DNA of 64,000 bases from positions 1,946,630 through 2,010,629 of the forward strand of contig NC_018396.1 in NCBI RefSeq assembly GCF_000208865.1, written 5' to 3'. The notes below the pieces were generated by a model that made no database searches, had not been told where the DNA came from, and was given only the letters and a program-made list of their open reading frames with translations. A program made the translations under genes and the position numbers. This document shows positions 25,052 to 37,606 of the stretch, in pieces (the first letter of the stretch is position 1; each line of letters starts with the position of its first letter). This stretch comes from Neospora caninum Liverpool (taxonomy: Eukaryota; Apicomplexa; Conoidasida; Eucoccidiorida; Sarcocystidae).

Positions 25052-28000
25052 GACGGACTAGTTTGCCACAGCTCGCCGACGGATGTTCTTGTGTTGATAA
25101 GAGGACAGACAGGGAGCTTGACACCAAGGATTCAGACTTTTTGCTCCTCTCCAGGGAATAAGGAGCTCTTTCCGCCATGAACGGAAGCAATGAATGTGCC
25201 GCCACAACGAGCCCTCACACACCGTCGTTCCGATTGAATCGATACACCAACGCCATGCGTGCGACGTACACCTACTTAGCCACAACAGAAAACAGATCCT
25301 CCCGCTAGTACAGGGCTCGGCCCCGCGTACTTTTCCGAAAAATTCAGCAAATAAATTGTACGTAGACCGTGAAAAGCCACCAACCGATGCTTCGGACGAC
25401 CGCGTCACGCCTGAACTCTCTTCCCGTGGGGCGAGCTAGCCCTTGAAAAAAACGAGAGCTGTACAAACCGAGTGATTCACACTGCGCAAGGTAGAATGCA
25501 GTGACAACAATGGAAGCTGTCTAAGAAGTGACAGATTGCAAAAACGACGACGAAACAATACGGAACCAGTGTTGCAGTCCTGTCCTGTCTCCTGCTGCTG
25601 TTGCCCATGCGCCAACGTCACGTGTTTATCGATCGCTGGCGGCACGTGTCCGAGCCGCTAGGGCACGTCGCGCTCGCGAAAAAGTGGTATAAAAAACGAC
25701 TCACTTCGAAAGTGCGTAAGACCATATTATAGGGATTCAGGAAGAATAATACAAAGTAGCGGGCTCCATGTTGAACGTAAGCTGCGGAATACCATTCTTC
25801 GTCTCAAATAAGCCCCTTCAACAGAGCTCCCCTGCCGCGAGCGTCGCGAAACATCAGCGGATGGCTGTTTACACCCGGGGTTTTGCACGGAAATACTTGG
25901 CAGTGTGACAGCGCGAAAAGTGGCAGGCGTATATACAGAAAACCCGTGCATCCTGAAGAGCTCGATATTTTCGCAAAGCAATATGGCGATGAGGGTTACA
26001 GTTTGGGGCTCCACATGGCTCCAACGTCGGTTAACAGGGAGCACGCTGGTGTCGCGTCAGCCGTTGGTGCCGGTCGGTTGGTGTTACCTGGCCGAAACTT
26101 GAATGCTTCGCAGGGCTCGACCTAGTGTCAAACACCGGTAGCGCTGTATATCATTTTGTGAAACCATGCCATCTACTACCAGCATATCCAGCTTCGCATT
26201 GTTAACCGCTCTGGAAGTGGTATGCGCAGAGGATTAGCTGTATTGATATCTCATTCCGACTTCAGCCCGAAAATGAAGGTTCCTCTTAGTAGACATGTCC
26301 GAACCTGATTGTGTGAGCACCAGACTGTTGAGCACACAAGGTTATCTCCTCTGTACATCGGTGTGTCTGCCTATCTTCACGAGCGCGCAAACACAGAGGG
26401 CCGCCTGCTGTAGCCCCTTATTGGGACACCACTCGGACAAGGAACCCGCAGCTGCGAGCGCATCAGAAGTGGCGAACAGTCAAACACCCGCGGTTACATC
26501 ACTTGCTCCTTGCGGTGCGCTTGCCTCTTTCCTTAAGGACCGTAATAGCAGCTGCCGGCGGCAGTTGCGGGGGCTCCTATAGCATCCCTGCATACAAGGG
26601 TGAAAACGTCTAGCGACTGTCAACCGGAAAGGGATTGTATACTATATCTCTACAGTGGTATTAGCAGTACCCAGTGTTGATTTACAACATGCACTAGGAT
26701 ACTGAATATGACTACAGGTATGAGATGCAGACAACCAGGTTCTGCATGACTGTAACTGAATCTAGCAAACAAGCAATGGCAACTGAAGAAGTGTTTGTGG
26801 TGCTCGAAAGAAACTGCTTCACTTCTTTTCGAGCAGCTGAAGTGCTGCCGAAAGGCAGATGTACGCGTGTATCGTTTACACTGAGGCATTGAAGTGCATG
26901 GCAAGCGAACACAGGCGTCGTGCTGCGAAGGGTTGCTCTAAGAAGGTATACGTGGTTTCGTTTACCAATTTCGTACACAACTGAATCAACGCCCCAGAAT
27001 ATCAAGGGTTGTAGAAGCGTCAATGTAAGCTACCGCACCTGCGACACCAGCCTTGCAAGAGGTCGCCGACAAAGGCAAGGGGAGGGGGGGGGGAGGTGTG
27101 TTGCATGTGGGTCGAACGAAAACTGAACATTTCCACGGGATGCAATAAGAATGTGACAGAAAAACGGAAACCACATTAGAGACCAGCTTCGGCTGGCTGG
27201 TCTCCTGCTGATGCCTTTTCAGGTACACAGACGACAAGGAAAACCCTTTTGTACATCTGTGCTCGACTACCCCGTCTGTGAGCTGGCATCATTTGCAGCC
27301 CCCGCAATCGACAGACTAGTCATGTTGCTGGACATTCCGTAGCATGGCTAGATCTCATTGTCTGCTGCATTACGAATACATTTAATTTCTACTCCACAGT
27401 ACTACCAATGATACTTCCTTGCGGGACGCACAGTACCAGCTGCCCCGCTTCCCAAACCCTCGCCGGTGCTCTGGACAGCGGGTGGGCAACTGTAGCTAGT
27501 CCTCTAACAACCAAGGATTATGTTAACCGGCACAGAACATGCTTTGTCGGTGGTTTCCGTACAGGAGTTTTGTACCTAGCAGCAGGGGGGGGGGGTCTCA
27601 CCACTGATGGCTGTTTCCAACGTTCTCGCAGTGCGCAGCACATCGATGCCGGGCGGTACCGAACTCTGCTTGGCGCCAGCTCGGTAGATCATCACACACA
27701 GGCCGGATGAGGTACGCTTTCTGTGGTGTTGTAGGCTAGTTTCAGTGCCTCTTCACGGTGCCGCTTTTCCAACACCTCAAGTGGTTTTGATAATAGAGAT
27801 GTCAGCAAAGTGTGCGGATTGCCTAACGTGGTCGTCGTATCAGAACACGCGACCACTTGGCAGATCGCGGTTCATTCTCCACCCCGTCATGTATGCTGGG
27901 CCATTAGAACGGTGGGAGCAACTCGAAGGACGGACCCCATTCATGGCAAGCGGGAAGGGACGGTGTGCTGAGGCGCAAGAACACATATGCGCCTACAACT

Positions 28001-30276
28001 GGTTTGTTGGTGTCTCCCTGCGTAAATATTATGCTCTACTCAAACTACCCGTGTGCACGAACGAAAGACAGCGACGAGACAAATCTACCACATGGTTTTT
28101 CCGTTGCACTTAAAACGCTTCCTACTACTGAGCGAGGGTACGGTGTTGCTTGTTAACCCCTTTATCCTTGTCCCACAACAACGAACGCAATGATGCTAAA
28201 AATAATTTCGGCGATGTCCAACTGCGACCTGCCGGACGATAGGTTCGTATCATTGTAAGGCGGACAAAAGGAGGCCTTCCTTGCCGGAAACTGAGCAACC
28301 GTGTAGGTCCCCTTTAAAGAAGTACGGGAGTAACACATCCCCTCAAGCTCGTATTTTCAACTGCACTGACGATATATCAATTGCATTCCTTGGAGGTAAC
28401 GATGCACCAACAGGATTTGCTATCACCCACAATGGAGCACGAGATTCAATCATGTAGCAAAACAAAACTCACCAGATGGTAAGGTGTTACAAAACAATTG
28501 TTTGCATTCACGACGGTTTTCAGGGTTTCATAGCGACCGCATGCGGGTGTGAATGACAGATTCACTGCATTCTACCGTCTCTGCGACATACGTCGAAGAA
28601 CACGTCGTTTTCAACGGCAGTTTAATGCACACAAGACCAGTAGGGCACGATTGAACGATCCTCAGTCTTCTGTGCTCCTGTGTGTACCCAATGATAAAGG
28701 TCACAGTGACGTCAAACGTGCTTCGAAGACTGGCCATATGATTACACTGATAGTGGCGCCTTTCCAGTGCGAATACACGTTCAAGCCATTCAGGAAGACA
28801 AGACATCATATTGCGAAACACGTCGATGTGGTATACGACGCCAGCAACATCCCCACGGTTTCCTCATTCCTCTGGATGGCAGCAAGATTGATTGTCTTGT
28901 GGTGCTGCCCTGCGCTACAGCCAATACAACCCATTTGACAAAACCCATCCCGCTGGATGGATTCAGTTCGTCCCTGCTGATCTAAAGTTGAGTTCGGAGT
29001 TAACATCGGGCAGAGCACCGGTCAGTTGCTATGCACCATCCGCTTGTATGGCCTTCACTAGTTGCGCAGTTTGCTGGCACACCTACACCTCTGTTTCTTC
29101 GTTATAAAAGGAGGGCTGAGAGGAACGTGTAGACTGCTTCTGTCGGGTCGGTATCAGCTATACATGAGACGCCATAAGAACACCAGAACGTGATGCGCAT
29201 AACTTCAGCAAGAACTAAACCGTACCAGTGATGAGGCAACTACGTGCCACCCCTGTCTGTCGAAACTACAATGCGTGACAGTGCCCATCAAACGTATGCC
29301 AATGTAGTGTACGGGAAAAAGAGTCTTGGCACCATCAGGCGCATAGCTGTGTGGCTGTTAAACCCTTATCTAACTCAAGAGCAATAGTTTTCTTCCTTTT
29401 CCTCAATTTGTCAAGTAGTCTTCAAGTAATAACACGCTAGTCCACCTACATACACTTTAGGCCCCCCCATTATCATCTGTTTTGGTCGCCGTTAGTAGCG
29501 CGACACATTTGCGTCGCTAGTCTGGGACATGAGCAAGCCCACTGCCATTCGGGGTGTGCAGTCTACAACTGAAATCCAATATCTGAGCAGTTTCTTACGT
29601 TCACCATTTGTCAAAAACCCGGCTGAATGACGCTGCTTCGCCAGCGCTCCACACGAATTCTCAAGCGATAGGTTTTTCGATCAAATACGCGTTAATATTA
29701 AGCATGGGTCTGAAAGATCTGTTATGCTGATATGCTAGGAACACAGTACGTACTGCGCTGAGCGAGAGGTGGCCGAGATTTTGCAGCGTAGCGTTCTGTT
29801 CCTCTCCGCGGGCGAGGGACACGGCCAGGCTTGCGCAGTATCCGCAGTCCACATTATTCCATGCTACATCGCCGGCAATTCAAATACTGTTCCACATACG
29901 CCTTCCCCCGTCTTCCGATTGGGAAGCGTGCAAATTATCAACCGGTTACACGGGAGCAATCATCATTGTCTTGGTAGGGACCGAGTTTTTCTGAAACCGA
30001 TTACAGAGTATCCCATGGGAGAGTCATCACACGATTTTTGCACGTCAAGGTGTACCGCATACATCGGTGATATGAATTCTCCCTCGACGCTCTGCAGGAA
30101 ACCCAGTCCCTCACCAGCTCACAGCGGCAAGACGTGAAAAAACCCACTCTACTCGCAATTCAGTACCACACGCCATGCCTACCTCCGTTCCCGGGGGCAC
30201 CGGGAAAGGTCTTGAAACACGATTTCTTATTGTGTCAAGGCTGGCTCCCCACATTTCCTGGCGAGGAAGCTTTCTC
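25052..30276. other. Gene-poor 5.2-kb intergenic region
   Basis: No frame here has both protein-like composition and usable splice borders. The open frames present (for example 26295-26582 plus, 28549-28938 plus, 27745-28113 plus) are short and unlike any family I know. G-rich homopolymer patches sit at about 27079-27093 and 27584-27597. The first few hundred bases should contain the promoter of the minus-strand coiled-coil gene that starts at 25051. An untranslated or lineage-specific transcript cannot be ruled out. Confidence 0.5.
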
Positions 30277-30480
30277 CTAGTGTCCTCCGCTGTTCGCGTC
30301 TCCTCCAAACTTCGAGGCGTTCTCATTTGGCTTGTTGTTGAAGAAGCTAAGGTGCTTGAACTTGATCATCCCATACATGTTCGCAAAGCATGGGATTCCA
30401 ATAATGCTCAGAGGAACCCACGGAGGCACAAACTGCCTGACTTCTTGAAGTACGAACCGCAGACCGGTTGGGCCTGCCAT
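30277..30480 (-). CDS. 67-residue single-helix membrane protein
   Basis: Short single-exon frame starting MAGPTGLRFVLQEVRQF in a strong start context (GCAGCCATGG) and ending NASKFGGDANSGGH. The N-terminal 17 residues form a basic amphipathic-looking stretch. Residues 19-38 (PPWVPLSIIGIPCFANMYG) are one hydrophobic helix, followed by a basic IKFKHLSFFNNK segment. This layout is typical of small accessory subunits of mitochondrial inner-membrane complexes (respiratory or ATP synthase), many of which are lineage-specific in these parasites. Which complex, if any, is inference. A TTTTCTGCAG lies directly before the ATG, so a spliced 5' leader is possible. Opposite-strand frames through the same bases look less like protein. 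Confidence 0.6.
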   Translation of the reverse strand: MAGPTGLRFVLQEVRQFVPPWVPLSIIGIPCFANMYGMIKFKHLSFFNNKPNENASKFGGDANSGGH

Positions 30481-32358
30481 GGCTGCAGAAAAGAGGTAAT
30501 CGGAAAAAAAGAAAGCGGAACGGCCAACCGACGATCACGACCCGTTCGCGGGTACTGTCCAGACCAAAAATTGGGCAGTTTGCAGGAAAGTTGCACACGA
30601 ACGACTTACTTTACTCACACCTACGACTCATCCATAGACGGAAAACAACTGTACATTACTACGGAAGAGCGAACACCATTTGAAACAGTGTTTTCCCCCG
30701 TTTTCTCTGGCAGCGGGCAGGTCAGGATAAGTGTAGCTGCATGTCTGCTTTTTTCGCATATAAGCCGCGCCCTTACTCCAAGCCGCATTCTTGGGTGTCG
30801 CCGTTTCTGGCCGACGGTTTGGTTCAGGTCACCGGGCCCTTTTCCCTTCATCCACTTGTCTGTACGGACCCTTTTTGCCACGTTGTCTTTCTAAGTGTTT
30901 TGATTTCTCCAGCCCATGAACAACGGCTGATTTCTCACTAGTTTTTTGCCCGCTGGAAGGACCAGGTGACTCTCTCTGCTGTCGCGCATCTGCCAGCAGT
31001 TCTGTGTCGCCCAGGCAGCCACACGCATCCCGCCTGATCCAGCTGTCTCTCGAACAAGCGTCACACCAGGAGGGTTTGAAAGGTTCTGGGGAAAATCAGG
31101 CTGCGCAGAGAACATCCACTTTGCTCTCTATCGCCCTTTCCTCTTGAGAGTAACGGTTGTGCTGGCTGATGGACAGCGACTCTCAGCGTGGGCTTGGCAC
31201 GGGCAGGGTCCATACCTTTCTCATCGGTTTGGAACTCCTGGGTCAGCACACGGCTCTCTCTACCCCAAGCATTTGCTTGAAAAGCAGTTCGATGCGCTTG
31301 GACAAGTGTTTGGTTCTGCACGTTGGTGTTCGCAAGGTCATTTTGGCCCACGTGAGGAACTGATTGGACCGTCGTCAGAGGAGGGCGGCTGTCTCTCGAC
31401 GTGACCACTGCGTTACATTTTTATCCTCCGGGAGCCAAAACGCAGCTTCGCTTAGCACTACGACTTTTTTCGTGGTAAAACGGGGACTCATCTTCCGTCT
31501 CTACATCCGTTTTTGCGGACGGTTGCTACTGGACCGTGCTTACAGAGAGGCGATTCCTGTTACACAACCTACGAGAACGTTTTCCAGCGTATTTCTTCTC
31601 CCCCCCCCCCCCCCCCCCCGAGAGCCAGCCACGCTTGGCACATTTGAGTTTTTTAACACACTCATTTGAGCTTTGTTTCTCTTTAGTTGGGAAACCAGGC
31701 TAACTTACACTGTCCTGGGCTGCGATTCCCCAATGTCGTTTTGTCTGTTGCCTATCCGAGTTGCCCAATAGGGAATTCTGGGTAGAATTGACAGCACGTG
31801 TACACAAAGCATTTCCTTCGACCCTTTATCATTCGTGAAGGTCTTCGCTGGTGACTTGTGGATTACATTTTTACTCTCTGTGTCGTTTCCCTAACCCCCG
31901 TGTGGTCAACACCTTACGGGGCAGGGGCGAAATGATTTCTTCCACTCCATCGCATTTCAGCTTCTGGACTTTGCGGATTTTCCCGATTTTCCACCGGTTC
32001 GTGACGAGTTGAGGTGCTGCTCGTCGAATTTTTCTTTTGTGAGGATATGAGGATATGCCAAAGACTGCCTCGCCTTGTGTGACGCCTGGAGTCGTCAGCG
32101 TGGGAGGCCAACGCAAGCGAGACCCGCCCGGCTCATTGTTTCTCGTGCGCGAGAGTACCGGACCCATCGAGGGCGATATCCGTTAGAACTCTCAGTACCT
32201 TCAAAAGGCAGCGGAGTTCCATTCCTTTTCCTGCGTTCCTTTTGAGATGCCTGCTAATATTCTTCCAATCCGTCTGACTTCCGGATTGCCATCATCCCCG
32301 AAATCCATCTCCCCCTCAACGCGCGATTTGTACGGGAGTTCTCACCATCTCGATCCGT
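30481..32358. other. Divergent spacer between the small membrane protein gene and PSD
   Basis: About 1.9 kb between a minus-strand and a plus-strand gene start, so it should hold both promoters. It contains a 20-base C run (31600-31619). Competing frames on both strands at 31061-31408 and a minus frame at 31871-32167 have no recognisable motif. I see no gene I can support. Confidence 0.5.
31600..31619. repeat. 20-base poly-C tract
   Basis: Uninterrupted run of twenty C residues preceded by a TTTCTTCT pyrimidine stretch. It lies between genes. Its exact length may be unstable in replication or in sequencing. Confidence 0.9.
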
Positions 32359-35300
32359 ATGTCGCCAGCCGTGACGGCGCAGTCGCCTTTCGGCTCCTCC
32401 CTCCAGTCATCTCTCCGCCTGCTGGTGCTTTTCCACGGTTCTCTGTTAGCCATGTCGCGGCGTTTTGTGTATCAGTTTGACCAAGTAGTGACGGCCGCGC
32501 TAGGGCCAAATGGACGATACATTGCGATGGTCGGGATGACCGCCTCAGCGGTGCTCCTCACTTTCCATTACAAGTTTCGGGAGGTTATTGCGGCGACAGA
32601 CAACGTTGCAGAAATTCAGAGCCCCAACAAGGTAATGCGGGAGAATCTCTACAGACGGCAAACGCGATTAGCTGAGAAACAGATGCCTCGGAAGTTTCGT
32701 GCTCGCCTCTCCGCTGCATACCGGTGATATATCGCGAGTTTGATCCTTGCTCATAGATACTTTCGAGGCAACTGCATGTATAATCCCAGCACACACTTGC
32801 AAGTAACGCAAACACCACCTTACGACACTCGAAAGCAGCAGTTGGCGTTTTGCTGAATGTGCGGCCCCTCCATTTCTCGACAGAAGTTCCACTGCTGCAC
32901 TTTGCAACAAAACACATCGTACGAGCGAACGCTGACCAGCTTCGCTGTCTCCTCCAGTCTGGCTGCGTTTACATTTCTCGTGTTTTCGCATTGACACTAA
33001 AGTGGAAGAGCAGTCGGTGGATAAAGCCCCTGGGCGGCGCTATGCATCTGTTTTTACGCGATAATGCAAATACGTGCTCTCGGGTTGCCGGAAGTTCAGG
33101 GGGTTGTTATGTGTCCCGTGTGAGGCACCCCCCCAAGGGCCTTTTTGTGGAGACCAAAGCTGTGGCGCTGCCATTCCTGAATTGAGGCGTGCTGCCAAAG
33201 CGTTGACAGAGACTCGGTATTTCGTTTCCTCAGCACGTCATCCCTACTTGGTACCCCGTTTTTTTTGTAATCGTGTTTGTTCGAGATTGTGATTCGAGCG
33301 TCACGCTTTGCTCTCTTTTGGTTCCGGTGCCTGTTCCCGCCAGCTCTTCTACTTGAGACTACTCTTCGGCCGCACCCGATCGCGCCTCACCGGGTCCGTT
33401 ATGAACATTAATATCACGCCGGCTTTGAGGGATCCCATTTACCGCACTCTGGCGAAAGTCGGCGGCATTGATACAGAGGAAATCCGCTACCCCTTGCGCA
33501 GCTACAAATGCATTGGGCACCTCTTTGCGCGCACCCTCAAGGACAGAGAAAGAGAGATCGAGGACATCGGCACTCAGTCGCTCGTAAGTCTTCCAATAGC
33601 GCAGAAGGCACCAAAACGTTGTGTTTGAGTTGCTCCCTACGCCAGAGAGTGATAAAAGGCCGGGAGGGCTGGAGCACCGATAAATGCGTTCCTGTGCCGA
33701 TGCATGTGTGATTGCATGTTGCCCACTGTGTGCATAGATACCGCTGGACTTCATGGTGGTAGAGAAACGGAAGTTGCGATTTTCAGCGATAGAGGGGAAG
33801 GCGCGCGTCTTCGTCTTACAAGACATAACCGCAGGCGTGTCCTGACGGGGCCTCAGTTTTTTCGCCGCGGTCTCTATCGTTTTCTTCCGGCAAGCATCCG
33901 TGCTGTTGCTTCAACTCCGTCGTAACCACTTCTTGGCAGTGCTCTCTTATTGCCGAGAATAAACAGAGAAGTGAACCAAGGCCTTTGAACGGAAACATCC
34001 GGCGGAGGCGGCGACGCCAGCTATAGGAATGCGAGTGCCTCTGACGGAGCAAAACAGACCTTTTGAGAAGTCTTTGCGCGTGTTTCAGGCGAGCCCAGCA
34101 GACGGCGTGGTCACGGCCGTGGGAGATGTGAATTCCGGACGCGTTGAGCAGGTAAAAGGCGCAACTTACAGTCTGCGAGCCTTCCTCGGTCTCATGCCGA
34201 AGGTCAGCGACCCGGAGAAAAACACGGTAAGTTTCAGCTGTTCGAGAAGGGCGATTTTCTCCGAGAGAAGTCGGGAGCTTTCCAGTGGAAACAGGGACGT
34301 CGCAGTATCGGCTGCGGCTGCCCCTAGGTGCACGTGACGCTTTTCAAGTTCACGAATGTGAACTGCACGCACTCTGGACGTGCTGGGCTTCGTACCACCT
34401 GAGTATGCGTGCGGCGTGCATGTCCGAAACACACGCGCTTGGGTGCCAAGTTGGCGCACCTTTCCGCTGCAGTTCTCTGCTGTCACCTTGACACGCGTTT
34501 TCTCATTCGCCAAACGGGAGCGGCTTTCTGCATGTACGTATGTACAGCTCAAGTTCGTCGTTCTCCACCTGAAACCGAAGAATTACCACCACTTCCACGC
34601 GCCGGCGAAGTTCGACGTCAACGTGCTGCGACATATGACCGGAGAAACACTTCCAGTCTTCTCGTCCTTCTTGAAGAGATTCAACGTAAGGCTGCATCTG
34701 TTTAGCCATATCGGGGAGCTGTTCGAACAGCGTAGTGCCCAAATGCGAGCAAAACGATTCACACGGCAAGTCGATATTCAGAGAGAGCCACGCAGCGGAG
34801 CTGGGATTTCGTTTCCATGCAGGACGTTTTCTCGGTAAACGAACGCGTCGTCATGAGCGGCAGTTGGAAGTATGGCTGCATGCACATGGTTGCGGTGGCT
34901 GCGTACAACGTCGGCAACATCCGAATCGACAAAGAGCCAGTAAGTCGCGAGGTTGTCGCTGCGGCGAATTGTGACACCAGCTTGCGTTTTAAGGCGTAAC
35001 GCGTCGATGCAGAACGTGAACGCTTCACACCCTTTCGCCAGCCCTACCGGGACTCTAGACGCTCGTTATTTTTTTACGGTGCTTCCGACACGCCACGAGG
35101 CAACACAGCGGCCAGTCGTTCTAGTATAGACACCGAACGTCTGGGCGTGCAGGGGTGTTCTGGGGAGTCGTCGCCGATTTGAAGCCCTTGGAAATTCCGT
35201 GTTTTTTTGACACTGTTCATGAGGTACGAGTGGCCCAATGCGCACGCGTTCCCCTTCAGGATCTACGGACCAACGAGTTACGAGTCGTGCTCCGGCACCT

Positions 35301-36187
35301 GGGAGGCGACGTGGAAACAAAAACCTACACCCGTAAGTCCTCACCGGGTTTCCCGTGACGGTGCGAGGGGGGACCTGCCAGTACACTCCGGCTGTCTGCG
35401 CTCCCCCGTGCGAGGCGTGTTTCTGTTCTTGCTCACTCTGGTTCATCCTTGTCTCGAATGCGTCATTTCTTGTCGTGTTGGTCTTTGCCAGGTGAACCAT
35501 TCGAGTACTCCGTGGGCCAGCATGTTGGCGAGTTCCGCCTGGGTAGCACCATAGTCCTCGTTTTCGAGGCTCCTCGCGAGTTCACATGGGACATGGTAAG
35601 GCAGCGACAGGAGTAGGGGGACACCGTCGTGTGAGATTTTGTGCGCTGCAGGGAAGACATGCATGCGTTCGTTGATCAGCGGCAGCGTAGAAGTCTCGTA
35701 GCGTGGAATTTCGGCGCGTCCATGTCGGGCTATTCTTCGTATACAGAGCTCTCTGGACCGTTTGCGACCGTTGCAAGCAACGACGAATCTAAGGGGGGTT
35801 GTTCTCGCTCAGCAGTGGACACGTTTTCTGTACCGACCACAGACCGGATCCGTGAAAACTGAGGAGTCAAGTAGGTACAAACCGTACAAGGATTAATTAT
35901 GTCCATCTGTGCATCTAAGTTGATACTCGGTAAAAAACCCCAGATGTGTAGGACACATAGTGCTTTTGACGCAGCAAGAAGCGTGACGCTGAATGTCGCT
36001 TAACACTCTGTTCCATTGTATCCTGCGATTCGCCTTGTGAGAAAAATGCCACGCCTGCGTGTGTGCTTCTGGCTTCGTACTTGCGCAGAAGCCGGGACAG
36101 GAAGTCCGAGTGGGCCAGAGGCTTGGCGGAGTCGGCCCGCCTCGGCGCGCTGAGACGGAGGAAGAACGCCTTTTCGCTTTCTACTGA
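32359..36187 (+). CDS. PSD: Phosphatidylserine decarboxylase, mitochondrial type
   Basis: Converts phosphatidylserine to phosphatidylethanolamine. Eight exons join in phase to 393 codons: 32359-32631, 33344-33583, 34089-34226, 34548-34685, 34823-34939, 35260-35332, 35492-35595 and 36089-36187. Exon 1 gives a basic presequence, then a membrane helix (RYIAMVGMTASAVLLTF), as in mitochondrial inner-membrane PSDs; a second in-frame ATG lies at 32452. Exon 2 has the family segment LFGRTRSRLTG and the LFARTLKDR region. The catalytic Asp is in SPADG (residue ~176), followed by VEQVKGATYSL. The catalytic His is in YHHFHAP (~234). WKYGCMHMVAVAAYNVG is conserved. The self-cleavage site FRLGST gives Ser ~345 as the pyruvoyl residue, followed by the short alpha chain with PGQEVRVGQRLG. 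Toxoplasma has both a mitochondrial PSD and a secreted vacuolar PSD; the anchor and compact length favour the mitochondrial one. If the first intron is kept, exon 1 reads on to a stop at 32727. Confidence 0.9.
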
Positions 36188-37606
36188 CGACTTGACATCC
36201 GTTCTGTTCGGACGCAAACCGGTTTGCGGTTCGTTCGAAATCGCACTGCAGTGCAGACGCGAAACGAAATTTCTTTTGTGAAGCCTCGTATCTTGTCTTT
36301 AGAAGGTGCCTGCAAAGTGTGGCATCAGATTGTTGGCTGTTGTTCTGTCTATACGCGACAAGGTTTTATTGCTAACTAGCCGACCAGGAAGGTGTACGCA
36401 AGGTCTTTTTTGTGCCACATGTAACGTTCCTGCCGCCGCTCACCTCGTGTGACCTGCAGTGCTCGAGTCCAGGTTTGGAGGCATACACGCTAGCGGGTGT
36501 GGTGAGACAGGATTCGTTTGCGTTTGTCCCGGGCAACGCGCGATTCGTAAGAGACGAGGCGCTGAGGAAACTCATCTTGTCCACAAAAAGCAAGGGGGAC
36601 AGATCTGTGGCACTCGCGAAGCAGTGAACCTTCCTACCGGCCGCTCATTAGTGTTCCGATAGAGCAGTTGGTGCCTAGATGATTCACACCGGGAAAAGTG
36701 CTGTTCTTGTTTCTCAACGGAAGCAAGAGGACACGCCAACGGGCACGACGAGTATACCCGGCACGATGCAGACTTGGCATGGCACGGAACTGAGATTCGG
36801 GCTCTACAGGAGAGCTCACGTGATAGTAAAATCCCGCACAGGGCTTCAGTTTGAAAATATAGAACAAGGGGAATACATGTCCCTGGACACGGCACGTAAC
36901 GGCGTCGCGGTCTAGCACAAGCTTCGCACATGAAAGTTTCCTTAGCATCAGCTGCGAAGGATATTGCACTGGTCTTATCAGAGTCTGAATGCAACGTGAC
37001 ACAGTTTCTCAGCCCGTACCCAGATACCTTGAACAGACACTTGGAACACATGCAGCACTCTTACGATGTGAAAAGTTCGAGACGGACTGCGTAGATCGAG
37101 CATACCCTCGCTCAACAACGCGCCACCACGCTCCCCGGTCGAGAAAATGAGAGCGTTAGGCACGTAGCCTCATATGTATGTGTGAAGCGGTTTCGCTGGA
37201 ACCCCGAGACAACTGAACAGTGAATCCCTCCCCCCTGTCTGTCGTCCCATCTTCCTCCTTGGGCCAACTCAACGCCTATCGTTTTTGATCCTTCCATCTG
37301 AGCAAAGTGCAACTCTCCCCAATTTTGGGATGTACGCCTCTCCCACGAAGTTTCCAACCGGTAACAGCAAGAATGTCTAAACTAACTTCAAAAGCTTCAC
37401 TACTATGAGCCAGAAAACGCGCCACTACCTATCATGGTGGCACTCATCGAAGATGCACTGCCTGCAAAAAAGACTACAGTCGGAGGAACACAGAAATTCA
37501 ATATAAACATTGCAACACCTTTCACCCGACCAAACGTTCTCCCGCTGCCACGATTAGGCGTTGGACTTTGGAAGCACAAGAATCATGAACTCCTCTCGGA
37601 GACGCT
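36188..37606. other. Convergent intergenic region, PSD to repeat-protein gene
   Basis: Holds the 3' ends of PSD (plus) and the tandem-repeat gene (minus). Frames such as 36412-36627 plus and 36572-37051 minus lie on the same bases in opposite directions and have no family resemblance, so I do not call them genes. Confidence 0.5.
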
